A DNA stretch of 8,810 bases from Limisphaerales bacterium (GTDB lineage: Bacteria > Verrucomicrobiota > Verrucomicrobiia > Limisphaerales > UBA11358), in NCBI GenBank assembly GCA_003455565.1, contig DMQW01000018.1, positions 4,850 to 13,659 of the forward strand, read 5' to 3'. The notes beneath the pieces are model-generated. The model made no database searches. It worked only from the letters and a program-made list of their open reading frames with translations, and was not told where the DNA came from. The translations under genes and the position numbers were made by a program. Shown here in pieces: positions 1 to 6,140 of the stretch (position 1 is its first letter; each line of letters opens with the position of its first letter).

Positions 1-1559
1 TAAATAGTTGGATTGATGAATCCGACCGCCGGTTTGCCGGCAGCCGCAGCTTGCTGGTTCACGAGCGCCATGAAGCCCGCCCACAACGGCGCGGCGCAAC
101 TCGTGCCGCCGACCGTTTCACTGCTGCCATTGGCATAGGCGACATAAACATTGTCAGCCGTGAGCGCCACGTCAGGAATGTTGCGCTGGGTCGTCGAGCC
201 GCCGTTGGCCAGCATGCTGACGCCTTGCTGCCAGGCGGGAATAGAATAAAAACTACTGATGCCGCCGCTGCCGCCCACGCCGTCATAACTTGACCCGCGC
301 GAGATGCCCCAGTTCCAAACGGTTTCCGAGGCGTAAGATGCTCCGGTGCCATTCATCGTCAAAGTTGTGCCGCCAACTTGCGTGATGTTGGGGCTGCTGG
401 AAGGCGAACCGTCGAAACTCGAACTATCCACCTGCCCTGCCGTGAAAGCGTCGCTGTCCCCGGACGCGTTGAAGAAAGATTGTCCCTGCGCCGCCATCTG
501 CTTGAAAATGGTTTCGGTGGTTGCGTCCGGCCCGCCGCTCCAGCCCCAGGAACAGCTTAAATTTTTAATCATGTTGCTCGCGGCCATGTTGTTCAAAACA
601 TCATTGGGAATGAAAAAACTGCTGGCTGGGTTTCCTTCAAAGACGACTATATTGGAAAGTCCGGGAGCCATTGAAATGGCCATTTCAATGTCGAGCGAAA
701 CTTCGATGTTGCCGCTGTTGGCGCTCGTGGTCGGCACGCCGTTGAAACCATCCAGCAAAACCGTCTGGATCGGCACGCGCGGCGAACCGGGCAGAAGATT
801 TTCGTAGGCCACGATGTCGTTGGAATAATATCCATCGAACTGCACCAGGCCGACCATTTGTCCCGTGCCGTCCAAGGTCGTGCCCGGCACATAGGCATTA
901 CGAAAATCCGGGCCGATGTAAGTGCCGGAGGGGCTGGAACCGGATTTTGGCGTGCCGGCTTTCGCCAAGATTGTCGCCGCGTCGGAACGATGAACCTTCG
1001 GGTGGGGTCGTGAAAAATCATCCAGCCCGCTCACGTCCGCAATCGGCAGATTCGCATCCACCGTCGGTTCGGTGTCCGGCGCAAAAAAATCGCGGTTCTC
1101 CGTTGGATGCCGATACGTCCGCAGCGTGACGTGAAATGCTCTTTCAACCGCCGTCACCGGCCCGGCCACGTCGAGCAACAACCGGTTGCCGTGAGTGGCG
1201 GTGACCACCAAGCCGTTCGTGCGCGCAAAATTTTTGACGGCGGCATAATCCGGTTCTGTCGGGCCGAACCGCGTGGTGAACTCTTCCGGCGCGAGGTATT
1301 TCCGAAAATTCGGACTGGCCGGATCATAAACTTGCGCGAGAAAATTTTCCAAACCCGCCGCATCGTGCAACGGCACACCGATGGCCAGTCGCAATTGATT
1401 GGTGGCCGGCAATCGCCCGGTGGCCGCCAGCCGGCTTGTCATGGCCGGCACATGGCCGCGCAAGGTTTTCCAGCCCGCGCCAGAAACAGGACAAATGCCC
1501 AGCACCCAGAGCAGGCCGAGCACCGTGAAAACCCTAAAAGTTCTGCTTTTACAATACAT
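1..1559 (-). CDS. Secreted S53 family peptidase (sedolisin/pro-kumamolisin type), C-terminus beyond window
   Basis: A serine-carboxyl endopeptidase, predicted to be exported and to mature by removing its own propeptide. The frame stays open for 519 codons from the ATG at 1559 to the window edge, so the 3' end is missing. Residues 1-28 look like a Sec signal peptide (basic KSR, hydrophobic VFTVLGLLWVLG, SGA before the mature part). Residues about 33-180 match a pro-kumamolisin activation domain, including YLAPEEFTTRFGP. The catalytic domain follows from about 210. Its family signature is visible: the Glu/Asp pair E286 and D290 (spacing E-x3-D), oxyanion Asp D368 in ASGDSD, and nucleophile S487 in GGTSCAAP. 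The enzyme therefore looks active. The usual C-terminal calcium site would lie outside the window. The gene is divergent from the MBL hydrolase gene; no clear Shine-Dalgarno precedes the ATG. Family members usually act at acidic pH on extracellular protein; the substrate here is unknown. Confidence 0.93.
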   Translation of the reverse strand, partial: MYCKSRTFRVFTVLGLLWVLGICPVSGAGWKTLRGHVPAMTSRLAATGRLPATNQLRLAIGVPLHDAAGLENFLAQVYDPASPNFRKYLAPEEFTTRFGPTEPDYAAVKNFARTNGLVVTATHGNRLLLDVAGPVTAVERAFHVTLRTYRHPTENRDFFAPDTEPTVDANLPIADVSGLDDFSRPHPKVHRSDAATILAKAGTPKSGSSPSGTYIGPDFRNAYVPGTTLDGTGQMVGLVQFDGYYSNDIVAYENLLPGSPRVPIQTVLLDGFNGVPTTSANSGNIEVSLDIEMAISMAPGLSNIVVFEGNPASSFFIPNDVLNNMAASNMIKNLSCSWGWSGGPDATTETIFKQMAAQGQSFFNASGDSDAFTAGQVDSSSFDGSPSSSPNITQVGGTTLTMNGTGASYASETVWNWGISRGSSYDGVGGSGGISSFYSIPAWQQGVSMLANGGSTTQRNIPDVALTADNVYVAYANGSSETVGGTSCAAPLWAGFMALVNQQAAAAGKPAVGFINPTI

Positions 1560-1598
1560 GATTAATTCTGATTAGGCCGATTCCAACAAAAGCACACC

Positions 1599-1628
1599 GC
1601 ATTCCAAAGTTTGCCGAAACAGGAATGC
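1599..1628. promoter_or_regulatory. Inverted repeat in divergent promoter region
   Basis: GCATTCC (1599-1605) and GGAATGC (1622-1628) are perfect complements with a 16-base spacer. The repeat sits at the predicted start of the sedolisin transcript and just beside the overlapping -10 elements. It could be an operator for a dimeric regulator or a hairpin in the sedolisin leader RNA. The sequence alone does not decide between these. Confidence 0.35.
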
Positions 1629-1631
1629 TGT

Positions 1632-1659
1632 AAAATAATCCACTTCCGCGCCAAGTCAA
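1632..1659 (-). promoter_or_regulatory. Candidate sigma-70-like promoter of the sedolisin gene
   Basis: Read on the minus strand, TTGACT (1659-1654, five of six consensus -35 bases) is followed after 16 bases by TATTTT (1637-1632, four of six -10 bases). Transcription would start near 1625 and leave a leader of about 65 bases. On the plus strand TAAAAT (1631-1636) is a possible -10 for the divergent MBL gene, so the two promoters may overlap. Found by eye only. Confidence 0.4.
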
Positions 1660-1715
1660 TTTTACCGTGACAAAAGAATTTGCCCGCGCACTTTCCCGCC
1701 GTTACCGTGCAGCGC

Positions 1716-2555
1716 GTGTCCGTCAAATTCACCATCCTCGGCAGCGGTTCCAGCGGCAATTGCGCCTACCTCGAAACCGCCGAAGCCCGCGTGCTCGTGG
1801 ACGCCGGGTTTTCTCCGCGCCAGATCCGCCAGCGCCTCGCCAGCATCGGGCGCACGCCGGAAAATCTCACCGCCATTCTCATCACGCACGAACACTCCGA
1901 CCACATCAGCGGACTGCTCGGCATCGCCGATAAATTTCACATCCCTGTCTATTGCAATCGCGGCACGCAGGACGGCACCGTCTGGGCGTTCAAAACCAAA
2001 TGGGCGAAAAAACCCGCGCTCGACGGCCTCGACGGCACGGAACACCTGAAACAAAAAATTGACTGGCGATTGTTTGAAAACGGCGCGGCTTTTGAAATCG
2101 GCGATGTGGGCATCGAAACGTTTTCCATTCCGCACGACGCGCAGGACCCCGTCGGATTTTTGCTGCGCACCGCCGCCGGCAATTTTGGCTTTGCCACCGA
2201 CCTCGGTCACGTCACCAAGCTGGTGCTCGACCGCATCCGCGCCGCGAACGTCCTCGTCCTCGAATCCAATCACGATGTGAAGATGCTACAGGATTGTCCG
2301 CGCCGCGCGTGGAGCCTCAAGCAACGCATCCTCGGCCGCCACGGCCATCTTTCCAACGAAGCCGCCGCCGAAGCCGCCGCGCAAATCATGTCCGCCGAAC
2401 TGCGCCACCTTTACCTCGCCCACTTGAGCCGCGAATGCAACAAGCCCGAACTCGCGCAGCACGTCATGGCCGAACAACTCCATCACATCGGCGCAACGCA
2501 CGTCCGACTCCAGCTCGCCGCGCAGGAGGTGCCGTGCGCGACGCTGGAGCTTTGA
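1716..2555 (+). CDS. Metallo-beta-lactamase-fold hydrolase, YycJ/WalJ-like
   Basis: A cytoplasmic metal-dependent hydrolase of 279 residues, close to the usual family length. With the GTG at 1716 as start the protein begins MSVKFTILGSGSSGN, the normal N-terminus of this family. A TTG at 1680 would add 12 residues without family support; no strong Shine-Dalgarno decides between them. The metal-binding HxHxDH motif is H58, H60, D62 and H63 (ITHEHSDH). Further likely ligands are H140 (SIPHD), D162 (TDLGHV) and H236 (LAHLS). GRHGHLSN near residue 208 is also typical. YycJ/WalJ proteins are linked in Firmicutes to the WalRK region and DNA-end processing, and are proposed to have 5'-exonuclease activity; whether that applies here is inference. 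The gene is followed by 126 bases without a gene, so it is probably transcribed alone. Confidence 0.9.
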   Translation: MSVKFTILGSGSSGNCAYLETAEARVLVDAGFSPRQIRQRLASIGRTPENLTAILITHEHSDHISGLLGIADKFHIPVYCNRGTQDGTVWAFKTKWAKKPALDGLDGTEHLKQKIDWRLFENGAAFEIGDVGIETFSIPHDAQDPVGFLLRTAAGNFGFATDLGHVTKLVLDRIRAANVLVLESNHDVKMLQDCPRRAWSLKQRILGRHGHLSNEAAAEAAAQIMSAELRHLYLAHLSRECNKPELAQHVMAEQLHHIGATHVRLQLAAQEVPCATLEL

Positions 2556-2583
2556 AATCTCGCCGGATTTTTTGGGCGATTTC
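2554..2583 (+). terminator. Hairpin at the end of the MBL hydrolase gene
   Basis: Starting inside the stop codon, GAAAT and CGCC (with a two-base bulge between them) can pair with GGCGATTTC at 2575-2583 around a T-rich 10-base loop. No T run follows, so this is not a standard intrinsic terminator. It may only slow transcription or stabilise the 3' end. The rest of the gap to 2681 holds a 9-base direct repeat ATTTCGCGG (2579-2587 and 2615-2623) and a promoter candidate. Confidence 0.22.
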
Positions 2584-2647
2584 GCGGGGCGGGCGGCAAT
2601 ACTGCACCGCCAAAATTTCGCGGCCACGGTTGTTTTTCATAATGCCT

Positions 2648-2656
2648 TGAGATAAT
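2648..2656 (+). promoter_or_regulatory. Extended -10 element before the small gene pair
   Basis: TGAGATAAT is an extended -10 (TGn plus GATAAT, five of six bases). TTGTTT at 2630-2635 is a weak -35 with a short 15-base spacer, which an extended -10 can tolerate. Transcription would begin near 2663, about 19 bases before the ATG at 2682. Found by eye only. Confidence 0.33.
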
Positions 2657-2681
2657 CTGTCTCCAGCACTTTGAAGCACGC

Positions 2682-2867
2682 ATGAAAATCACCGACGATT
2701 ACAACGCCAAGTATCGCTTGTGGGCGGCCAAGCCCACGGTCGTGCCGGCACCCGCCGCACCCCGCCTGCCGGACTTCAAGAGCAAGCGGTTTTCCTCCCA
2801 CGCGGAATTGAACACTTGGAAACTTTCCGCGCTGCGGCGGCTGGCACAATTATCGCCCTCAAAATGA
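2682..2867 (+). CDS. Small protein of unknown function, coupled to nucleotidyltransferase remnant
   Basis: A 61-residue protein starting MKITDDYNAKYRLW. I do not recognise a named family. It has a polar start, a proline/alanine-rich middle (residues about 20-30), then a basic C-terminal part (HAELNTWKLSALRRLAQL) likely to be a helix. There is no signal peptide or membrane segment. Codon third positions are mostly G or C, as in the surrounding genes, which supports real coding. The stop codon overlaps the ATG of the next gene (ATGA at 2864-2867), so the two were probably translated together. A small upstream gene coupled to a nucleotidyltransferase-fold gene resembles toxin-antitoxin layouts, but this protein is not an obvious HEPN or AbiEi partner. 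Treat a two-gene module as inference. Confidence 0.6.
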   Translation: MKITDDYNAKYRLWAAKPTVVPAPAAPRLPDFKSKRFSSHAELNTWKLSALRRLAQLSPSK

Positions 2868-3100
2868 ACGAACTAATCCTTGCCCTCAACGCGGCGGGCA
2901 TTCGTTACCTGCTGGTGGGCGGACAAGCCATGCGCCTCACCGGCATGCCGCGCTTCTCGATGGATTGGGATTTTTTTATACCGCCGCGCGACGGGAAAAA
3001 TTTGGCCAGGCTCAACGAAATATTGCAGGACGAAATTGATGTGCCGCTGGTGGTTCATGTTCTTCGCTCATTTCGCACGGCACCAACTTTCTCATTTTAA
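2864..3100 (+). pseudogene. Truncated nucleotidyltransferase-fold protein (AbiEii/MNT-like N-terminal part)
   Basis: 78 codons from the ATG that overlaps the preceding stop codon. The start of a minimal nucleotidyltransferase is clear: GIRYLLVGGQAMRLTG (residues about 12-27) holds the GG loop, and FSMDWDFF holds the paired metal-binding acids D34 and D36. Relatives run on for roughly another 90-100 residues with a third acidic residue and a C-terminal helical part. Here the similarity fades after about residue 60 and the frame stops at TAA 3098-3100, directly against a 17-base palindrome. No continuation is evident in the other plus frames before the next gene. I read this as a 3'-truncated, probably inactive gene. 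A short functional form cannot be excluded. Confidence 0.6.
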
Positions 3101-3117
3101 GCCGACTAAAAGTCGGC
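3101..3117. repeat. Perfect palindrome GCCGACTAAAAGTCGGC
   Basis: A 7-base stem (GCCGACT/AGTCGGC) with an AAA loop. It begins exactly after the stop of the truncated nucleotidyltransferase. From memory, similar 'AGTCGGC' palindromes followed by GCTCC recur between genes in verrucomicrobial genomes, so this may be a dispersed repeat; only one copy is present here. It lies between two convergent genes and could also act on transcript ends from either side. Confidence 0.5.
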
Positions 3118-3152
3118 GCTCCAGCCGCGCCGCCTGCTCCCATTTGACCGCT

Positions 3153-3173
3153 GCGGACGCTCCGCTGGTTTTT
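3153..3173 (+). terminator. Small intrinsic-terminator-like hairpin
   Basis: GCGGA-CGC-TCCGC forms a 5-base GC-rich stem with a 3-base loop, followed by TGG and five T residues. It would end transcripts from the small gene and nucleotidyltransferase remnant before they run into the convergent gene. The stem is short, so this is a weak call. Confidence 0.33.
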
Positions 3174-3183
3174 ACTGTTTAGC

Positions 3184-6027
3184 TCATTGTCCTGCGGATA
3201 GGACCGACCGGAATCCAATGTGGAAGTCGTAGTAGTAGTTGGACGGGTAGTCGTAGCCGCGATCCGCCGACCGGCAGTAGAACGCGTCGTCGTGGAAACT
3301 GCCGCCCCGACTCACCCGGTAGGAACCTGATGTTGGACCACGCGGGTCGGTCTGCGAAACGCTCCCGTAACTGCCATACCAATCCCAACACCACTCCCAC
3401 ACATTTCCCGCCATGTCATAAAGGCCGTAGCCATTAGGCGCAAAATATCCCGCTGGACTCGTGTAGGGGAAAACACCATCCTTGAACGTTGGGTGATTGC
3501 CGCGCGTCGGGCTAGTGTCGTAAGCGTAGCTCGTGGAACTGTAATAATTCGCCCGGCTATGCTGGATGGTGTCGCTGTCGCTCCACGGAAACCGTTGCCC
3601 GCTGCTCCCGCCCCGCGCCGCCTTCTCCCACTCCGCCTCCGTCGGCAACCGATACCCGCTCCCCCACTTCACTGAATTGTTATCCACGTCGACTTGACCA
3701 GTCCGGTAAACCACCGTCTGGGCGGAAGTCGTGTAGTAAGCCGGCACCTTTCCCGCCTGTTCCGAACGCGCATTACACCACTTCACCATGTCATACCAAG
3801 TAATCGTCTGCACCGGATGATTCGCCGCCTTGCCCGATCCCGCAGATGTAAAGCTGTAGCCATGCGTGATCGCCCACGCATATACACTGTCCCACAACGC
3901 CTTCGTCACCTCCGTCTTGTCCATGTAAAACGCCGAGACATAGACAGTGTGCAAGGGCACTTCATAGGGCCACCCCCCTGCGGCACCGTCCCCAAAGTTG
4001 TCTCCCATCGTGAAGCTGCCAGCAGGGATGAGAGCCATGCCGGATTGTATATTAGTCGGGCAAACGGTCAGCAGCGCGCCTTGACTGGTGACGCTTCCAT
4101 TTGGGTTGCTCACGAGCACGCGGTAATTCCCGGCGTCGCTGATCGAGCAGTGATTGATTTGCAACGTGCTGCTCCGGGTGCCAGTAATGCGGCTGTCATC
4201 TGTGAGATAGAGTCCTTCGCGCTGCCAGCGATAGGTCAGCGGCCCCGGGCCATTCGCGGTCACGGTAAAGGTGGCCGGGCCGCCGGTCGTCACCCACTGG
4301 TCTGACGGCTGGCCGGTAATCTGCGGCGGACTGGCCAAGTTGTTGGTTTCCCAGAGCAACGTGCGCGGGATGAACTCATAGCTGACTGATGGCAGTGCGC
4401 CCCACGAATCATCCCAGATGCTCAAGTCCAGTCCCATGCTGCCGGTCAAGCCGCCGTAAAGCGCAAGGTCATATTCGTAGGGATTCGATTGGTAGCGGCC
4501 CACCAAGTCGGCATACGGCTGCAAGTCATACCACGCTCCCGCCGCGCTATAAATCAGCGCGGTGATTTTGGGCTGGAGATAGACGTGCAGATTGCCCGTG
4601 CCTTCCACCAACCAGCGCGGGCCGAGACAGGTGAGTTCGAGCGCGGGGTTTTGTGAGACGACGCTCCAGCCGGTAGTCAAATCCCAGCGGCGACCATATA
4701 GAAACTCCTTGTTGGCCTGCACGCCGTTGGTGTAGTCGGCCCTGCCTTCCAAGTGGGCGGAGTAACCGGCGTTCAGTTCAAAGGTCAGATCAATCCACAC
4801 CGGGACGTAGCCGATCAAGGCAAAGACTCTTTTGGGCGGGTCGGTCTTGGGGATGAGCACCGTGCTGTCGGCATGGTCAATGGCACCTTGCGCGCCGACA
4901 TGGGCTTCCAACCGGAAGTCAACATCGCCCGCCAGCTTGCTTTCAAATTTGGTGAGTTTTTGCCCCTCAAAGTTGGCCGCCAGTTCGAGGCTGCCATTCA
5001 AATAGAGATGGCTATTGGTAAGAATCTCCACGGTGAGGTTCGCGTCCTGATAGAGAACTTGCTTGAGGTCGTAGTGATGATTGAAATCAATGCCAGCGAT
5101 GAGTGCTTTGGCCGCCGGCCGTATCCCGTTCGTGGACGGCGGGCCGGTCAACTCAATGAATTTCGCGCCGGAAAGACTTCCCGATTCCAGCAACTCGGCC
5201 AGCTTGGTCAGGCGGGTCAGCACCACCACCGTGTGACTGGCCGGATACTCCGTAAAACTGACAACGGTGCGGCTGTAGCCGGTGTAAGGATCGGCGTTGA
5301 CGAGATGCAGTCCAGCGCTCAAGCCAGACGATGCGTCGGGGTAGGAAAAGGTGTAGTAGTCGCCATTCGTGGAAACGAGCACCAGGCCGTTCGTGCCGCT
5401 GATGAAAAGAATGTTGGCACTGGCAACGGTGGGGAGTTCGATTTGAAATGACCAAGTGAAGTTGGTGGTGACATTTCCCAGCGTGTCGGCCACGGAAATC
5501 GTGGCGACGACAACTTCGCCATTGGTGCCGAGAAATCCGTTCGTGGCCGGGGTGTAAGTCAGCAGACCGCCGGCATAGGCGAACTGTGGATTGGGCAGGC
5601 TGACCGGGGCATTGGTGCCGATGGTGAGAATGATGGAGTTGGTGTTGATGCCGGTGACATCACTTAACCAGACTTGGACCGGACTTTGACGATCCACGGC
5701 AATCGCCCCATCCAACGGCGAGGTCTGGTCAATCTGCGGCCCTTCGGTGTCGAGCTTGACCACTTTGAAAAACTGGGCTTTGGCGGTGGTGGGAAAACTG
5801 AAGGCGAGCGAATTCGAGGTGGCGACCAGCGGCGAGGAATTCGACCATGAGCCAGCAAGATTCGTGGCTGTTTGGAGCACATAGCTCTTGTCCGGATATG
5901 CGTTCCACGCAACTTGAACCGCATTGCTGCCGTTGAAGGAAAAGTTGAAATCAATCGGCGTCTGAAGGGCGGAAAATGCGGCGCTGATTGATAACAGCCA
6001 GAAGTAAAGAGAAGTGAGTCTTTTCAT
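3184..6027 (-). CDS. Secreted multidomain protein: fibronectin-like, Big-like, Ig-like, C-terminal FGE-sulfatase (SUMF1/C-type-lectin fold) domain
   Basis: 947 residues from the ATG at 6027. An upstream in-frame ATG at 6066 would bury the signal peptide, while GGAAAA a few bases before 6027 is a usable ribosome site. Residues 1-20 are a signal peptide (MKRLTSLYFWLLSISAAFSA). Residues about 22-92 form a fibronectin-like module (SYVLQTATNL...FFKVV) and about 95-197 a Big-like module (GPQIDQTSPLDGAIAVD). About 198-565 are beta-rich and unassigned. About 567-655 are Ig-like (PPQITGQPS...DAGNYRVLVSN). About 659-947 are an FGE-sulfatase domain: MALIPAGSFTMGD, MDKTEVTKALWD, GYRLPTEAEWEKAARGG, GLYDMAGNVWEW, VSRGGSF, IGFRS. 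Only one cysteine (C918) stands in the final motif; the FGE active-site partner position is Asp. Formylglycine-forming activity is therefore unlikely and a binding role more likely. The last about 30 residues look like a DGR variable region. Ligand unknown. Confidence 0.9.
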   Translation of the reverse strand: MKRLTSLYFWLLSISAAFSALQTPIDFNFSFNGSNAVQVAWNAYPDKSYVLQTATNLAGSWSNSSPLVATSNSLAFSFPTTAKAQFFKVVKLDTEGPQIDQTSPLDGAIAVDRQSPVQVWLSDVTGINTNSIILTIGTNAPVSLPNPQFAYAGGLLTYTPATNGFLGTNGEVVVATISVADTLGNVTTNFTWSFQIELPTVASANILFISGTNGLVLVSTNGDYYTFSYPDASSGLSAGLHLVNADPYTGYSRTVVSFTEYPASHTVVVLTRLTKLAELLESGSLSGAKFIELTGPPSTNGIRPAAKALIAGIDFNHHYDLKQVLYQDANLTVEILTNSHLYLNGSLELAANFEGQKLTKFESKLAGDVDFRLEAHVGAQGAIDHADSTVLIPKTDPPKRVFALIGYVPVWIDLTFELNAGYSAHLEGRADYTNGVQANKEFLYGRRWDLTTGWSVVSQNPALELTCLGPRWLVEGTGNLHVYLQPKITALIYSAAGAWYDLQPYADLVGRYQSNPYEYDLALYGGLTGSMGLDLSIWDDSWGALPSVSYEFIPRTLLWETNNLASPPQITGQPSDQWVTTGGPATFTVTANGPGPLTYRWQREGLYLTDDSRITGTRSSTLQINHCSISDAGNYRVLVSNPNGSVTSQGALLTVCPTNIQSGMALIPAGSFTMGDNFGDGAAGGWPYEVPLHTVYVSAFYMDKTEVTKALWDSVYAWAITHGYSFTSAGSGKAANHPVQTITWYDMVKWCNARSEQAGKVPAYYTTSAQTVVYRTGQVDVDNNSVKWGSGYRLPTEAEWEKAARGGSSGQRFPWSDSDTIQHSRANYYSSTSYAYDTSPTRGNHPTFKDGVFPYTSPAGYFAPNGYGLYDMAGNVWEWCWDWYGSYGSVSQTDPRGPTSGSYRVSRGGSFHDDAFYCRSADRGYDYPSNYYYDFHIGFRSVLSAGQ
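3189..3204 (-). repeat. Hairpin just downstream of the candidate VR
   Basis: On the coding strand GTCCT and AGGAC pair around a 6-base loop. The hairpin lies a few bases past the IGFR codons and ends just before the stop codon. Known DGR targets often carry a short hairpin or cruciform just after the VR, near the initiation-of-mutagenic-homing site. A 5-base stem is easily found by chance, so this supports the VR call only weakly. Confidence 0.3.
3208..3309 (-). other. Candidate DGR variable region (VR) at the gene's 3' end
   Basis: Covers residues 907-940 of the 947-residue protein, from RGGS to IGFR. Between these anchors 18 codons are all of the form NNC: 6 TAC, 4 GAC, 3 TTC, 2 CAC, one each of TCC, GGC and AAC. 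One further site is GAT. They alternate with fixed framework codons for A, CRSA, R and P, mostly ending in G. Elsewhere in the same domain Tyr and Asn use both T- and C-ending codons. All-C third positions with mixed first and second positions are what adenine mutagenesis of AAC codons produces. No template repeat or reverse transcriptase is in the window. Confidence 0.5.
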
Positions 6028-6048
6028 AAGAATTTTCCAATTGCCCGG

Positions 6049-6078
6049 ATGCTGACATTGCAGCATTGACTGGTCAAT
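6049..6078. promoter_or_regulatory. Two abutting inverted repeats in the divergent intergenic region
   Basis: ATGCTG (6049-6054) pairs with CAGCAT (6061-6066) around a 6-base loop. ATTGAC (6065-6070) pairs with GTCAAT (6073-6078) around a 2-base centre, making the 14-base palindrome ATTGACTGGTCAAT. The repeats share two bases. They lie 22-51 bases before the 947-residue protein gene and 63-92 bases before the ORF6N gene. On the minus strand TTGACC (6076-6071) inside the palindrome is a possible -35, but no good -10 follows. Operator sites or leader hairpins are both possible. Confidence 0.35.
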
Positions 6079-6140
6079 TCTGAAATGACGTTCGAATTTT
6101 TCTTTGTCCGAAATATCAAATTGCGTATCGTTTTTTCATC

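Noticed and set aside
346..807. 153-codon plus-strand reading frame inside the sedolisin gene
   Set aside because: The minus strand is open for 519 codons with all the S53 catalytic motifs.
1680..1715. Longer TTG start for the MBL hydrolase
   Set aside because: The 12 extra residues have no family counterpart, whereas GTG 1716 gives the typical MSVKFTILGSGSSGN start.
1662..2273. 203-codon minus-strand reading frame opposite the MBL hydrolase gene
   Set aside because: The plus strand carries HxHxDH and the other metal ligands; the antisense product resembles nothing.
3101..3183. DGR template repeat next to the candidate variable region
   Set aside because: This gap has no AAC-rich sequence similar to the VR, and no second copy of the IGFR-coding end was seen anywhere in the window.
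3694..4305. 203-codon plus-strand reading frame opposite the FGE and Ig domains
   Set aside because: Arginine-rich shadow translation, antisense to a well-supported gene.
4753..5451. 232-codon plus-strand reading frame opposite the secreted multidomain gene
   Set aside because: It lies fully antisense to a gene with clear domains; its translation shows no family features, and long antisense frames are expected in GC-rich DNA.
6028..6066. Upstream ATG at 6066 for the 947-residue protein
   Set aside because: It would put 13 polar residues before the signal peptide; ATG 6027 has a nearby GGAAAA and gives a normal export signal.
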